Assembly: GCF_029439455.1 (NCBI RefSeq)
Contig: NZ_JAQFVG010000075.1
Location: forward strand, 1 to 64,000
Reading direction: 5' to 3'
Origin: Caballeronia sp. BR00000012568055
GTDB taxonomy: Bacteria; Pseudomonadota; Gammaproteobacteria; Burkholderiales; Burkholderiaceae
Length of the DNA: 64,000 nt
Shown here: piece by piece, positions 46,711 to 58,213 of the stretch
Layout of the letters: each line of letters starts with the position of its first letter
Numbering within the stretch: the first letter of the stretch is position 1
Translations under genes and position numbers: made by a program
The notes under the pieces: model-generated
The model's database searches: none
What the model was told of the DNA's origin: nothing
The model's input: the letters and a program-made list of their open reading frames with translations, nothing else

Positions 46711-47275
46711 TTAGGTGTTTAGTGGCCAGGTCGCGAGCGTTTCGTAGCGGGATTGGCCGAGGTGGCTGTGGATCAGAGCGAATCGGCGCGCTTGCCAGGT
46801 GATGGGTTTGATCGCGCTCTTGGGGATACGTTGGATGTCGTAGAAAAGCGTAATGTGGGGTTTGAAGTGCGGATGACGTTTTATTTTGATGCCCGCGACG
46901 GCTAGCGCGTTTGCCAACTGGATTTCGAGCGCGGACAGGGAATCGCTCGGTTCGCCGGATAGCACGATGGGATGTTTCGGGCGGCGTGAAGCGAATGTTT
47001 CGATATGGTAGAGCGTGATGTCGGCGGATGAAAGCGCAATCGCCGCCGCTGCCGCCTTCGCTCGCTCGCTCGACCAAGTCAACAGGCAGACCGTCAAACG
47101 CGCCGATATATTGCAACGTGAGGTGCACGCGGTCCGAGGGAATCGGCTTCGCGTTGAGTCCGAATTGAATTCGAAGCCGCTCGCTTAACTCAGCGATACC
47201 GACAGCGGCGGCCTCATCGGGAAATAGCGCAAAGAAAAGCGAATCGGTGACGCGCGCGTGGGAATCGGAACTCAC
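46711..47275 (-). pseudogene. thpR: 2'-5' RNA ligase/ThpR-type gene, broken by a 4-bp repeat unit
   Basis: Two adjoining frames together make one intact 2'-5' RNA ligase-like (2H phosphoesterase) protein of about 187 residues. The N-terminal part, from ATG 47275 to about residue 71, contains the first H-x-T motif (VHLTLQYIG, His51). The C-terminal part, in the next frame, has the second (HFKPHITLFYD) and ends at 46711. The join lies at a tandem TCGC-TCGC-TCGC-TCG run (47058-47072); removing one four-base unit restores a continuous frame (...DLVERAKAAAAAIALSS...). As written, the first frame runs on out of register to 46646. It may be a pseudogene, a phase-variable gene or an error in the sequence. 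It lies just downstream of guaA. Confidence 0.85.
47058..47072. repeat. Tandem tetranucleotide (TCGC)3-TCG tract
   Basis: Three and three-quarter copies of a four-base unit lie exactly where the reading frame of the RNA ligase gene breaks. A change of one unit shifts the frame, so copy number decides whether the protein is complete. Confidence 0.85.
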
Positions 47276-47296
47276 GTGCGCACCCCGACTTGCGTT

Positions 47297-48880
47297 TTAT
47301 TCCCACTCAATCGTCGCCGGCGGTTTCCCCGAAATATCGTAAACAACCCGATTGATCCCTCGCACTTCATTGATGATGCGATTGCTCACATGCCCCAGCA
47401 ACTCATGCGGCAAATGCGCCCAATGCGCCGTCATGAAATCCAGCGTCTGCACCGCACGCAGCGCGACGACATACTCGTAAGTGCGCCCATCGCCCATTAC
47501 GCCGACGCTCTTCACCGGCAGGAACACCGCGAACGCCTGACTCGTGAGGTCATACCAGGACTTGCCCGTTTCCTTATCGATCGTGGTACGCAGCGTCTCG
47601 ATAAAAATCGCATCCGCGCGACGCAGCAAATCCGCGAACTCGCGCTTCACTTCGCCCAGAATCCGAACGCCCAGACCCGGCCCCGGGAACGGATGGCGAT
47701 ACACCATCGCAGGCGGCAAGCCAAGCTTCACGCCCAGCTCACGCACTTCATCCTTGAACAGCTCACGCAGCGGTTCCAGCAGTTTCAGATTCAGCGTATC
47801 CGGCAGACCGCCAACGTTGTGATGGCTCTTGATCGTGTGCGCGCCCTTCTTGCCCTTGCCCGCCGATTCGATCACGTCCGGGTAAATCGTGCCCTGCGCG
47901 AGCCACCTGGCATCGGTCAGTTTTTGCGATTCGGCATCGAACACTTCGACGAATTCCGCGCCGATGATCTTGCGCTTCGCTTCAGGATCGGTCACGCCGG
48001 CGAGCTTTTGCAGGAACGCTTCGCTCGCATCGACGTGAATGACTTTCACGCCAAGGTGATCGGCAAACGTAGACATCACCTGTTGCGCTTCGTTCTCGCG
48101 CAACAGACCGTGATCGACAAACACGCACGTCAATTGATCGCCGATCGCGCGATGCAGCAGCGCCGCCGCCACCGACGAATCCACGCCGCCCGACAAGCCG
48201 AGAATCACGTGCTCATTGCCGACTTGCGCGCGGATCTTTTCCACCGCTTCGTCGATGTAATGCCCCATCTCCCAGTCCGCCTTCGCGCCGCACAGTTCCA
48301 GCACGAAGCGGTCGAGCATCGCGTGGCCCTTGACCGTGTGCGTGACTTCCGGATGCCATTGCAGGCCGTAGAAGCGGCGGTCGTCATCGGCCATGGCGGC
48401 GATCGCGCACGACGGCGTCGAGGCCATCAGCTTGAAACCGGCGGGCATGTCCACGACCTTGTCGCCGTGGCTCATCCAGACCTTGAGCATCGCTTCGCCG
48501 CTCGCAGTCTTGAAATCTTCGATGCCTTCGAGAAAGTTCGTGTGGTTGGTCGCCTGCACTTCCGCATAGCCGAACTCGCGCACCTTGCCGAGTTCGACTT
48601 TGCCGCCGAGCTGATCGGCCATCGTCTGCATGCCGTAACAGATGCCCAGCACCGGCACGCCGAGATCGAAAACGATTTGCGGCGCGCGCGGCGAACCCGC
48701 TTCCGTGACCGAGTTCGGACCGCCCGACAGGATGATGCCCTTCGGCGCGAAATCGCGGATAAAGGTCTCATCGACGTCGTACGGATGAATTTCCGAATAC
48801 ACATGCGACTCGCGGATGCGTCGGGCGATCAGTTGAGTGACTTGGGAGCCGAAATCGAGAATCAGGATTTTGTCGTGCAT
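47297..48880 (-). CDS. guaA: GMP synthase (glutamine-hydrolysing)
   Basis: This 527-residue enzyme makes GMP from XMP, ATP and glutamine. The N-terminal glutamine amidotransferase domain has Cys81 in [10 protein letters not shown] and the His/Glu pair in [12 protein letters not shown]. The ATP pyrophosphatase domain has the P-loop [14 protein letters not shown] (~227), and the C-terminal dimer domain includes [17 protein letters not shown] and ends IEWE. The Met at 48880 ([13 protein letters not shown]) is the standard start. It follows guaB and a membrane protein on the same strand, so de novo GMP genes are clustered. Confidence 0.97.
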   Translation of the reverse strand: MHDKILILDFGSQVTQLIARRIRESHVYSEIHPYDVDETFIRDFAPKGIILSGGPNSVTEAGSPRAPQIVFDLGVPVLGICYGMQTMADQLGGKVELGKVREFGYAEVQATNHTNFLEGIEDFKTASGEAMLKVWMSHGDKVVDMPAGFKLMASTPSCAIAAMADDDRRFYGLQWHPEVTHTVKGHAMLDRFVLELCGAKADWEMGHYIDEAVEKIRAQVGNEHVILGLSGGVDSSVAAALLHRAIGDQLTCVFVDHGLLRENEAQQVMSTFADHLGVKVIHVDASEAFLQKLAGVTDPEAKRKIIGAEFVEVFDAESQKLTDARWLAQGTIYPDVIESAGKGKKGAHTIKSHHNVGGLPDTLNLKLLEPLRELFKDEVRELGVKLGLPPAMVYRHPFPGPGLGVRILGEVKREFADLLRRADAIFIETLRTTIDKETGKSWYDLTSQAFAVFLPVKSVGVMGDGRTYEYVVALRAVQTLDFMTAHWAHLPHELLGHVSNRIINEVRGINRVVYDISGKPPATIEWE

Positions 48881-49067
48881 GGCTGCGGCCAAAGGCTAAG
48901 TGAACGAATAAGGTCGATGCCGCCGGTCGCGCGCGCACTGCTCGCGCCGTCCGGCGGCCCATAAATCGACGGCCGGCGCGAAGGCCGACCGTGCTGGTGT
49001 GTGATGCTTGCGCGCGCGTCGAGGCGCTGTGGCTCATCGCCGGCGCGCCGGGTGGTGGCGGTCGCGC

Positions 49068-49817
49068 TCAGCGTGGCGCTCCGTTGGCCGGATCGATACG
49101 CCGGCCCGTGACCGGATCGATCCCGTCGCTGATAACGGGTTCGATGCGCCTGCCGGTAACCGGATCGATTTCGCGGCCAGTTAAAGGATCGAGCGAGCGG
49201 CCGGTGATGGGATCGAGTGTTGCGCCGGTGACCGGATCGACCGCGCCGCCGTCGAGGCGTTCGCGTGTGACGACGGTGCGTCCGCTGACGGGATCGATGG
49301 CGGTGGCTTCAGGCGCACGCGCTGCGGGACGAACCGCGATATCTTCCTCGCGCTTCTTCGCCGCCTTCCTTTCCGCCCGATCCGCAGATGCCGCGCCTGC
49401 CAGCGCCGCGCGCTCACGCCGCCGCACCGCCGACGACAGCCTCACGCTGCCCAGCCCCAGCACCACCAACACGACGCCAACCAGCGCCGCGCTCATCTGC
49501 CCAAAGCCATCGACTTCCGGCGTCCGCAATCCGAGCAGCCAGACCAGCACGATCACGCCCGATACCCACTCCACGTGCCCCGATACTTTCGCGGCCCGCG
49601 CCGTCAACGCGCCATCGATCGACGCATGAAACGCGAGCCACGCCAAACCAACCAGCGCGATGCCGAGCAACTGCCCGGCGAACGCAGGCTGCACGCGGAT
49701 CGAATCCAGTTGCAGCGCGCCGTACAAACCTGCCCACGGCGTCAGCAGGAACAACAAGCCGAACGCCAGAAAAATCAGGGCATTGACGATCAATACGACC
49801 CGCAGCAACGGTTTCAT
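49068..49817 (-). CDS. Membrane protein with eight-residue DPVTGR-type repeat tail
   Basis: This is a 249-residue protein of unknown function. The first ~130 residues hold four hydrophobic segments (VVLIVNALIFLAFGLLFLL, LLGIALVGLAWLAFH, VEWVSGVIVLVWLLGL, AALVGVVLVVLGLGS). A basic/Ala-rich linker follows (RERAALAGAASADRAERKA). The final ~77 residues are a tandem repeat of eight residues of the form x-x-[IL]-D-P-[VIL]-T-G; from about residue 189 to 247 the register is unbroken over about seven units (24 bp each). It starts 15 bases after guaB and is followed by guaA. The repeat resembles plakin-type D-P-x-T-G sequences, but no function is claimed. Confidence 0.75.
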   Translation of the reverse strand: MKPLLRVVLIVNALIFLAFGLLFLLTPWAGLYGALQLDSIRVQPAFAGQLLGIALVGLAWLAFHASIDGALTARAAKVSGHVEWVSGVIVLVWLLGLRTPEVDGFGQMSAALVGVVLVVLGLGSVRLSSAVRRRERAALAGAASADRAERKAAKKREEDIAVRPAARAPEATAIDPVSGRTVVTRERLDGGAVDPVTGATLDPITGRSLDPLTGREIDPVTGRRIEPVISDGIDPVTGRRIDPANGAPR

Positions 49818-49832
49818 ACGCGATCCGCCTTT

Positions 49833-51348
<1,516 letters not shown>

Positions 51349-51488
51349 TGTCCGAACAGCAGCTTAGGCCGTTTTGCTGCAATTTCCGCACCGGCTCTGG
51401 CTTCGCGTTGCACGATTCGACAAGACGGCGCGCGTGCATGACCGGTACGCTGCGCGCAGTTCAATGGTTTCGGATGGAGAGTCGGGCG

Positions 51489-52451
51489 ATGCAGCGCGGT
51501 GTGATGTACGGAATGTTTGCGGGTGCGATCTGGGGTTTCATCTTTCTCGCGCCGAAGTTGCTGCCGGATTTCTCGCCGGTCGTGCTGAGCGTCGGGCGTT
51601 ATCTGATGTACGGCGCGGTATCGCTGGCGGTGGCGCTGCCGTTCGCACGGCGGCTGCTCGTCAAACTGACGCGCGCGGATCTGGTCGCGCTCGTGAAGCT
51701 CGCGCTGGTCGGGAATCTGTTGTATTACGTGCTGCTCGCGCGCGCCGTGCAACTGGTGGGCGTGGCGCCGACATCGCTGATCGTGGGGATTTTGCCGGTG
51801 ACGGTGACGCTCGCCGGCCGCCGCGATCACGGCGCAGTGGATATCAAACGGCTTATCGGACCGCTCGGGCTGGTGGTCGCGGGCATCATTTGCATCAATC
51901 TGGATGTGTTTCGCGACTTGTTCACCGGTAGCGCGACACCCGCCGAGAGCGTGCTGACGCGTCTGGCCGGTCTCGCCTGCGCGATCGGCGCGCTGGCCGC
52001 ATGGACGTGGTACGCGGTCGTCAACGCGCGCTACCTGCAAGCCAACGATCATTTCGATGGCAACGAATGGTCCGTGTTGTGGGGCGTTGTCACGGGCGTG
52101 CTCGGCGCGGTCATCGGTCTGGTGATGTGGCTGTTGCCTGCGGGAATGGTGCAGGCGAGCTTGCCGGCCGCGCGCTGGCACATGTTCTGGATCGTCTGTG
52201 CGCTGCTGGCGACGATCGGGTCATGGGTAGGAAATATGCTGTGGAATGCGGCGCAGAAGCGTCTCCCGCTGACGCTTTCCGGCCAGATGATCGCGTTCGA
52301 AACGCTGTTCGCGCTGCTCTACGCCTTCGTCTACGACGGCCGTTATCCGCGCGTGCCCGAAGTGCTGGCAATCGTGTTCCTGTTGACCGGCGTGCTGTGG
52401 TCGGTGCGACAACACGCCGTCGAATCTTCAGGCGAGGCGCTCGCGCACTGA
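51489..52451 (+). CDS. DMT-superfamily (EamA-type) transporter
   Basis: This is a 320-residue inner-membrane protein with about ten hydrophobic helices in two EamA-like halves (GMFAGAIWGFIFLAPKLLP start; second half around LARLAGLACAIGALAAWTWYAVV). The substrate is unknown; EamA proteins export amino acids, sugars or drugs. Three in-frame ATGs (51438, 51474, 51489) are possible; I chose the last because GGAGAG lies eight bases upstream of it and the earlier residues are not hydrophobic. It is divergent from guaB. Confidence 0.8.
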   Translation: MQRGVMYGMFAGAIWGFIFLAPKLLPDFSPVVLSVGRYLMYGAVSLAVALPFARRLLVKLTRADLVALVKLALVGNLLYYVLLARAVQLVGVAPTSLIVGILPVTVTLAGRRDHGAVDIKRLIGPLGLVVAGIICINLDVFRDLFTGSATPAESVLTRLAGLACAIGALAAWTWYAVVNARYLQANDHFDGNEWSVLWGVVTGVLGAVIGLVMWLLPAGMVQASLPAARWHMFWIVCALLATIGSWVGNMLWNAAQKRLPLTLSGQMIAFETLFALLYAFVYDGRYPRVPEVLAIVFLLTGVLWSVRQHAVESSGEALAH

Positions 52452-52458
52452 CTGCGAA

Positions 52459-52785
52459 TCAGCGCGAATCCTTGTTCTGCCATTTGCGCCCTTCGATCGA
52501 TCCGGCCTTGCGCGTCTTGGCCACGCGCCGCTGCCGCGCCATCTTCGGATCGACCTTCAGCGGACGATAAATCTCCACGCGATCAAAATCCGCAAGCGTC
52601 GCATCGAGCGGTTTGAGCTTGCCGAACACGCCGACTTTCTGCATCGACAAATCGATCTCGGGATGCTGCGCGAGCACGCCGCTCGCCTCAATCGCCTCGC
52701 GCACCGTCGCGCCTTCGCGCAGATCGACGCGCTTGAGAAACGCGCCATCGGCCAGACCATAACAAACGTCGATATGAAGATTCAT
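52459..52785 (-). CDS. rnfH: RnfH family (UPF0125) protein
   Basis: This is a 108-residue ubiquitin-like protein starting MNLHIDVCYGLADGAFLKRVDL and continuing with EGATVREAIEASGVLAQHPEIDL, VGVFGKLKPLDATL and VEIYRPLKVDPKMARQRR. It is the usual partner of ratA; the two overlap by four bases (ATGA). Its biochemical role is unknown. The longer upstream frame overlaps ratA and is rejected. Confidence 0.9.
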   Translation of the reverse strand: MNLHIDVCYGLADGAFLKRVDLREGATVREAIEASGVLAQHPEIDLSMQKVGVFGKLKPLDATLADFDRVEIYRPLKVDPKMARQRRVAKTRKAGSIEGRKWQNKDSR

Positions 52786-53219
52786 TGTTTGCCGTAGCGC
52801 TGATCCGCGCGCTTCACGAAGGAATCGACGAAAGTGTTGGCGATATGGCTGAACACCGGCCCGATGAGCTTTTCCAGAATCACATTCGAGAACTCGTAGT
52901 GCAGCGCGAATTCGATCTTGCACGCGTCCGCGCGCAGCGGGATAAAGCGCCAGAAACCGGTGAACTTCTTGAAAGGGCCGCTCAGGAACTCCATATCGAT
53001 GGAAGTCGGCCGCTTCTGCACATTGCGCGTGGCGAAATGCTGCTTGATGCCCTTGAAGCTGATGTCGATCTTCGCCTCCATGCCGTTCTCATCCTGACGG
53101 CCGATTTCCACGCCGCCGCACCACGGCAGAAAATTGGGGTAATCGGCGACATCGGTGACGAGGTCGAACATTTCTTCCGCTGAATGGCGGATCAACACGG
53201 TTTTTTGAACGTCGGCCAT
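52782..53219 (-). CDS. ratA: RatA-type START/COQ10 family protein
   Basis: This is a 145-residue protein starting MADVQKTVLIRHSAEEMFDLVTDVADYPNFLPWC, the family signature. Relatives (RatA/YfjG) were reported to block 70S ribosome assembly in E. coli, and others bind coenzyme Q. The longer frame to 53732 overlaps smpB and is not real. It is divergent from smpB, an order conserved in proteobacteria. Confidence 0.9.
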   Translation of the reverse strand: MADVQKTVLIRHSAEEMFDLVTDVADYPNFLPWCGGVEIGRQDENGMEAKIDISFKGIKQHFATRNVQKRPTSIDMEFLSGPFKKFTGFWRFIPLRADACKIEFALHYEFSNVILEKLIGPVFSHIANTFVDSFVKRADQRYGKQ

Positions 53220-53357
53220 AAAGACGCGTAAGGACGATAAAGACGTAGCAATAGCTGATTTGGGCGGCAGCGCGCAAGCAAGACGAGCCTTGGCTTCTTC
53301 CGTCAGACGGCACGCTGCTAAAATCGTGATTTTAAACGAGTTGGGCACTTTCCATTC

Positions 53358-53807
53358 ATGAGCATCATCGACAACAGAAAAGCCTCCTTCGATTACTTCA
53401 TCGAGGAACGCTACGAGGCCGGACTCGTGCTCGAAGGCTGGGAAGTCAAGGCGCTGCGCGCGGGCCGTGCGCAGATCAAGGAAGGCTATGTCGTCATCAA
53501 GCAGGGCGAGCTGTTCCTGATCGGCACGCATATCAGTCCGTTGCCCGAAGCATCCAAATTCGCCAATCTCGATCCGGTGCGCACGCGCAAGCTCCTCCTG
53601 CATCGCGATCAGATCGATAAGCTGATCGGCAAGGTCGAACAGCGCGGGCACACGCTGGTGCCGCTGAACTTCCACTACAAGGAAGGCCGCGTGAAGTGCG
53701 AGATCGGTCTGGCCAAGGGCAAAAAGCTGCACGACAAGCGCGAGACGGAGAAGAAGCGCGACTGGGAACGCGAACGCGCGCGTTTGATGCGCACCGCGAC
53801 GAAGTAA
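53358..53807 (+). CDS. smpB: SsrA-binding protein SmpB
   Basis: This 149-residue protein is the partner of tmRNA in trans-translation. The beta-barrel start [45 protein letters not shown], the [28 protein letters not shown] stretch and the basic C-terminal tail ([12 protein letters not shown]) are all standard. The length is normal. It is divergent from ratA. The tmRNA gene is not visible in the window. Confidence 0.97.
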   Translation: MSIIDNRKASFDYFIEERYEAGLVLEGWEVKALRAGRAQIKEGYVVIKQGELFLIGTHISPLPEASKFANLDPVRTRKLLLHRDQIDKLIGKVEQRGHTLVPLNFHYKEGRVKCEIGLAKGKKLHDKRETEKKRDWERERARLMRTATK

Positions 53808-53811
53808 GCAA

Positions 53812-53837
53812 AAGGGGCGCTGAGCGCCCCTTGTTTT
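53812..53837 (+). terminator. Terminator of smpB
   Basis: AAGGGGCGC and GCGCCCCTT pair around TGA, followed by GTTTTT. The run reaches the 3' end of the convergent SPFH gene. Confidence 0.9.
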
Positions 53838-54763
53838 TATCCCCGCTTTATGACGCTGCCGCCGTCACCCTTCACGATGCTCAACGCCGACGCGATCATC
53901 GTACTCATATCCGACATATTTCCCGGCACGATCAGCGTGTTGCCCTGCTTCGCCAGATTGCCGAACGCGCCGACATACTGTTCGGCCACCTTCAGGTTCA
54001 CCGCTTCCATGCCGCCCGCCGACTGAATCGCGGTGCCGATTTTTTCGATCGCCTGCGCGTTGGCTTCCGCCACAGCGAGAATCGCGGAGGCTTCGCCCTG
54101 TGCCTGATTGATCACCGCCTGCCGTTCACCCTCAGACTTCTGAATGGCCGCCTCACGCGCGCCCGAAGCCAGATTGATCTGCTCCTGCTTGCGCCCTTCC
54201 GATGCCGCGATCAACGCGCGCTTCTCACGCTCGGCGGTAATCTGCGCCTGCATCGCGTGAAGGATTTCCTTGGGCGGCGTCAGATCCTTGATTTCATAGC
54301 GCAGCACCTTCACACCCCAGTTCGACGCCGCTTCATCCAGCGCATTCACAATGCTGTGGTTGATGAAATCGCGTTCCTCGAAGGTCTTGTCGAGTTCCAG
54401 CTTGCCGATCACCGAACGCAGCGTGGTCTGCGACAACTGCGTGATCGCGAACACGAAATTGCTCGAACCGTACGATGCCTTCATCGCATCGGTCACCTGG
54501 AAATACAGCACGCCGTCCACCTGCAATTGCGTGTTGTCACGCGTGATACACACCTGGCTCGGCACTTCCAGCGGAATTTCCTTGAGCACATGTTTGTACG
54601 CAATCCGGTCGATAAACGGCAGCACGATATTCAGCCCCGGCGTCAACGTGGCGTGATAACGCCCGAGCCGTTCGAGAATCCAGGCATGCTGCTGCGGAAC
54701 GATCTTGACCGTATTCACCACGATCACGATGGCGATCACCAGCACGATTAGCGCGAAAATCAT
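53837..54763 (-). CDS. qmcA: SPFH/stomatin-like membrane protein (QmcA-like)
   Basis: This 308-residue protein has an N-terminal membrane hairpin (MIFALIVLVIAIVIVVNTV) and an SPFH domain (IVPQQHAWILERLGRYHATLTPGLNIVLPFID, QLQVDGVLYFQVTDAMKASYG). A long helical coiled-coil follows (~170-245, EREKRALIAASEGRKQEQINLASGAREAAIQKSEGERQ). Stomatin-like proteins scaffold membrane domains and proteases. CAAAAAGGAGTC lies upstream of the Met at 54763. It is coupled to nfeD (ATGA overlap), its usual partner. Confidence 0.92.
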   Translation of the reverse strand: MIFALIVLVIAIVIVVNTVKIVPQQHAWILERLGRYHATLTPGLNIVLPFIDRIAYKHVLKEIPLEVPSQVCITRDNTQLQVDGVLYFQVTDAMKASYGSSNFVFAITQLSQTTLRSVIGKLELDKTFEERDFINHSIVNALDEAASNWGVKVLRYEIKDLTPPKEILHAMQAQITAEREKRALIAASEGRKQEQINLASGAREAAIQKSEGERQAVINQAQGEASAILAVAEANAQAIEKIGTAIQSAGGMEAVNLKVAEQYVGAFGNLAKQGNTLIVPGNMSDMSTMIASALSIVKGDGGSVIKRG

Positions 54764-55215
54764 TGTGTGACTCCTTTTTGTTGGCCGTGCTCGGCAGCGA
54801 CGATCAGCCGACTGCCCTCCAGCGCGGTAATGCGATACAGCCGTGCGCCTTCGGATTCCCCCGGCGCGAGTTCCACGTCCCACTGCGCCCCGCGATACAT
54901 CGCCCGCGCGCGCCCTTCGTGCCATTGCCCGACCTGCAGCGTGGCGCCGATATCGAGATTCACGGCGCTATCGTGCGTGGCATCGGCGCGGCGCTTCCAA
55001 TTGCCGAAGCGCGAACGCCGGAGCACGCCGACCGCGATCAACGCGATCACCGCCGCCGCCCCCATCTGCACATGCGGCATCGCGCCGATCACGAACGCGA
55101 GTCCACCCGCGATCATCCCCAACGCGATCATGAGCAGATAGAACGTACCGGTAAACAACTCCGCCACGATCAGCGCGCCCGCCGCGATCCACCAGAACAA
55201 CCCGTTCGACAACAT
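54760..55215 (-). CDS. NfeD family membrane protein
   Basis: This is a 151-residue protein with three hydrophobic segments (LFWWIAAGALIVAELF, FYLLMIALGMIAGGLAFVIG, MGAAAVIALIAVGVL) and a C-terminal OB-fold-like domain (~85-150). Such small NfeD proteins pair with stomatin-like SPFH proteins. I chose the ATG at 55215 because GGAG lies six bases before it, rather than the TTG four codons earlier. It is upstream of and overlaps the SPFH gene. Confidence 0.88.
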   Translation of the reverse strand: MLSNGLFWWIAAGALIVAELFTGTFYLLMIALGMIAGGLAFVIGAMPHVQMGAAAVIALIAVGVLRRSRFGNWKRRADATHDSAVNLDIGATLQVGQWHEGRARAMYRGAQWDVELAPGESEGARLYRITALEGSRLIVAAEHGQQKGVTQ

Positions 55216-55232
55216 GGCCGTCTCCAAACGAA

Positions 55233-55265
55233 AACACCCCGGAACGAAATGTGTTCCGGGGTGTT
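55233..55265. terminator. Terminator between ppsA and nfeD
   Basis: AACACCCCGGAAC and GTTCCGGGGTGTT pair around a seven-base loop with T-rich exit on both strands. It stops leftward ppsA transcription before nfeD. Confidence 0.9.
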
Positions 55266-55317
55266 TTTTATAGCATGCCGCGTTGACTTGTAATCAAGCG
55301 GAAAGGCACATCATCAC

Positions 55318-57735
55318 TTATTTTGACAAGGTCTTCGCCAACTGCTGCCACGTTTCGATGATCGTGTCCGGGTTCAGCGACATCGACTCGATGCCTTCCT
55401 TCGCCAGCCATTCGGCCAGATCCGGATGATCCGAAGGACCCTGACCGCAGATGCCCACGTACTTCTTCAGGCGCAGACAGGTTTCGATCGCACGCTTGAG
55501 CATGAACTGCACGGCTTCGTCGCGTTCGTCGAAGTCGGCGGCGAGCAATTCCATGCCGGAATCGCGGTCCAGACCGAGCGTCAACTGCGTCAGATCGTTC
55601 GAGCCGATCGAGAAGCCGTCGAAACGCTCCAGGAACTGCTCGGCCAAAATCGCGTTGGACGGCACTTCGCACATCATCACGAGCTTGAGGTCGTTCTTGC
55701 CGCGCTCCAGCCCGAACTTCTTCAGCAACTCGACCACGCGATCCGCCTGCTTCAGCGTCCGCACGAACGGCACCATGATCTGCACGTTGTCCAGACCCAT
55801 TTCCTCGCGCACCTTCTTCAGCGCGATACATTCCATATGGAACGCTTCGGCGAAGTCTTCGGCGATGTAACGCGACGCGCCACGGAAACCGAGCATCGGA
55901 TTTTCTTCGTCCGGCTCGTAACGCGAACCGCCGATCAGCTTCTTGTACTCGTTCGACTTGAAGTCCGACAGACGCACGATCACGGGCTTCGGATAGAACG
56001 CCGCCGCAATCGTAGCGATGCCTTCGGTCAGCTTATCGACGTAGAACGCACGCGGCGAAGCATGACCACGCGCGACCGATTCGACCGCCTTCTTCAAATC
56101 TGCATCGATATTCGGGTACTCGAGAATCGCCTTCGGATGGACGCCGATATTGTTGTTGATGATGAACTCGAGACGCGCGAGACCCACGCCCGCATTCGGC
56201 AACTGCGCGAAGTCGAACGCGAGTTGCGGATTGCCGACGTTCATCATGATCTTGACCGGAATCGGCGGCAGTTCGCCGCGCTGCACTTCGGTCACTTCGG
56301 TTTCGAGCAGGCCGTCGTAGATCTTGCCTTCGTCGCCTTCCGCGCACGAGACCGTCACCAGCGCGCCGTCCTTCAGGATATCCGTTGCGTCACCGCAGCC
56401 AACCACGGCCGGCACGCCCAGTTCACGCGCGATGATGGCCGCGTGGCAGGTGCGCCCGCCGCGATTGGTCACGATCGCCGATGCGCGCTTCATCACCGGT
56501 TCCCAGTTCGGGTCGGTCATATCGGCGACCAGCACGTCGCCCGGTTGCACGCGTTCCATTTCCGACGGGTCATGAATCACACGCACCGGACCCGCGCCGA
56601 TCTTCTGGCCGATTGCACGGCCCGTGGTCAGCACGTTCGACTGGCCCTTGAGCTTGAAGCGCATTTCCGCCTTGCCCGATGCCTGGCTCTTCACCGTCTC
56701 CGGACGCGCCTGGAGAATGAAGATCTTGCCATCGCGGCCGTCCTTGCCCCACTCGATGTCCATCGGACGCTCGTAGTGCTTTTCGATGATGACGGCGTAC
56801 TTCGCCAGCGTAATGACGTCTTCGTCCGTGATCGAGAAGCGATTGCGCTGCTCATGCGGCACATCGACGGTCTTCACACGGCCCGGTTCGCCCGGCTGCG
56901 TGAATTCCATCTTGACCAGCTTCGAGCCGATCGAACGGCGGATGATCGGGTACTTGTTCTGTTCGAGCGTCTGCTTGAAAACGTGGAACTCATCCGGATT
57001 CACCGCGCCCTGCACCACGGTTTCGCCCAGACCGTAGCTCGCGGTAATGAACACGGTTTCCTTGAAGCCCGATTCCGTGTCGATGGTGAACATCACGCCT
57101 GCCGCGCCGACGTCCGAACGCACCATACGCTGCACGCCCGCCGACAACGCCACTTCAGCGTGCGTAAAGCCCTTGTGCACGCGATACGAAATCGCGCGGT
57201 CGTTATACAGCGACGCGAACACGTGCTTCATGCGATCGAGCACATCTTCGATGCCGACCACATTCAGATAGCTTTCTTGCTGGCCCGCGAACGACGCGTC
57301 GGGCAAATCCTCGGCGGTCGCGGACGAACGCACGGCGAACGAAAGCTCGTCGGGCGAGCCGTTCTGAAGGATATCGAACTGACGGCGGATTTCGTCTTCG
57401 AGACGCGGTTGCAGCGGCGCGTCAACGATCCATTGGCGGATTTCTTTGCCGCATTCTGCGAGCGCCTTCACGTCATCGACGTCGAGCGATTCGAGACGCT
57501 TGGCGATGCGGTCCGTCAGATCGTTGTGATTGAGGAAGTCGCGAAAGGCGAGCGCGGTCGTGGCGAAACCCGTCGGCACCTGAACGCCGGCTTCGGAAAG
57601 CTGGCTGATCATTTCGCCGAGCGACGCGTTCTTGCCCCCGACGATTTCCACGTCGGTCATTCGCAACTGCTCGAATGGAACTACATACGCCTGATCCTTT
57701 GCGACATCGTTCGCAACATTGACTGCGTTAGTCAT
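55318..57735 (-). CDS. ppsA: Phosphoenolpyruvate synthase
   Basis: This 805-residue enzyme converts pyruvate, ATP and water to PEP, AMP and phosphate in gluconeogenesis. The N-terminal ATP-grasp domain includes [16 protein letters not shown] and [25 protein letters not shown]. The phosphohistidine domain has [18 protein letters not shown] (catalytic His near residue 430). The C-terminal PEP-binding barrel includes [16 protein letters not shown] and [19 protein letters not shown], with the catalytic Cys. It is divergent from its regulator ppsR, as in other proteobacteria. Confidence 0.97.
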   Translation of the reverse strand: MTNAVNVANDVAKDQAYVVPFEQLRMTDVEIVGGKNASLGEMISQLSEAGVQVPTGFATTALAFRDFLNHNDLTDRIAKRLESLDVDDVKALAECGKEIRQWIVDAPLQPRLEDEIRRQFDILQNGSPDELSFAVRSSATAEDLPDASFAGQQESYLNVVGIEDVLDRMKHVFASLYNDRAISYRVHKGFTHAEVALSAGVQRMVRSDVGAAGVMFTIDTESGFKETVFITASYGLGETVVQGAVNPDEFHVFKQTLEQNKYPIIRRSIGSKLVKMEFTQPGEPGRVKTVDVPHEQRNRFSITDEDVITLAKYAVIIEKHYERPMDIEWGKDGRDGKIFILQARPETVKSQASGKAEMRFKLKGQSNVLTTGRAIGQKIGAGPVRVIHDPSEMERVQPGDVLVADMTDPNWEPVMKRASAIVTNRGGRTCHAAIIARELGVPAVVGCGDATDILKDGALVTVSCAEGDEGKIYDGLLETEVTEVQRGELPPIPVKIMMNVGNPQLAFDFAQLPNAGVGLARLEFIINNNIGVHPKAILEYPNIDADLKKAVESVARGHASPRAFYVDKLTEGIATIAAAFYPKPVIVRLSDFKSNEYKKLIGGSRYEPDEENPMLGFRGASRYIAEDFAEAFHMECIALKKVREEMGLDNVQIMVPFVRTLKQADRVVELLKKFGLERGKNDLKLVMMCEVPSNAILAEQFLERFDGFSIGSNDLTQLTLGLDRDSGMELLAADFDERDEAVQFMLKRAIETCLRLKKYVGICGQGPSDHPDLAEWLAKEGIESMSLNPDTIIETWQQLAKTLSK

Positions 57736-58213
57736 ACAAGCCCCTAAGGTGGATGAAATTCACGATCGCACGAGTGGGCTTATACGCGCGCACGCTCATT
57801 GGAAGCGTCCGCGCATCTCGCACAACCTGTTTGATAAGCCTTCGGGGAGCCGCGCCTCTGAGGTGAATGTGAGGCGCGATCAAAAAGAAACGACGACGTC
57901 AGGAAATCTGCTCGAAACCGTGGATTCCAGCGGAGAAAAGCCACGAACCGACCGCGATTTGACGAAAATCTGAATCAATTTGTCCGCAATTGCTTATCGA
58001 ACAGGTTGCCGCTATTCTACCTTGCCGAATTTCATATTTGCTCAGGCAAGACAGTTGTTCGACGGCAAAACCGAGGTGTTTGACGCCTGTTCGTTCGCAG
58101 GCGCACACGCAGCGGTCAGCCACCTTAACACAGGTTTTTACAGCGACCGCGCTCAGGCGTTATCGTTTGTACGGTTTGAACACCTTCGCTCCAACTCGAT
58201 CCCCTTTTCACCG
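57736..58213. promoter_or_regulatory. Divergent ppsA/ppsR control region
   Basis: These 478 bases hold the promoters of both divergent genes. The ppsR frame stays open back to 57980, but the residues there are not family-like and start choice at 58214 gives the standard length. I see no clear operator. Confidence 0.4.

Noticed and set aside
48881-49067. GC-rich imperfect hairpins upstream of guaA as a riboswitch
   Set aside because: The pairing is imperfect and made of repeated GC blocks common in this genome; no known riboswitch core is visible.
55426-57747. A 773-codon plus-strand frame opposite ppsA
   Set aside because: It is a shadow of PEP synthase with no coherent protein features.
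57980-58213. N-terminal extension of ppsR
   Set aside because: The added 78 residues are unlike DUF299 proteins, and the start at 58214 gives the normal length.
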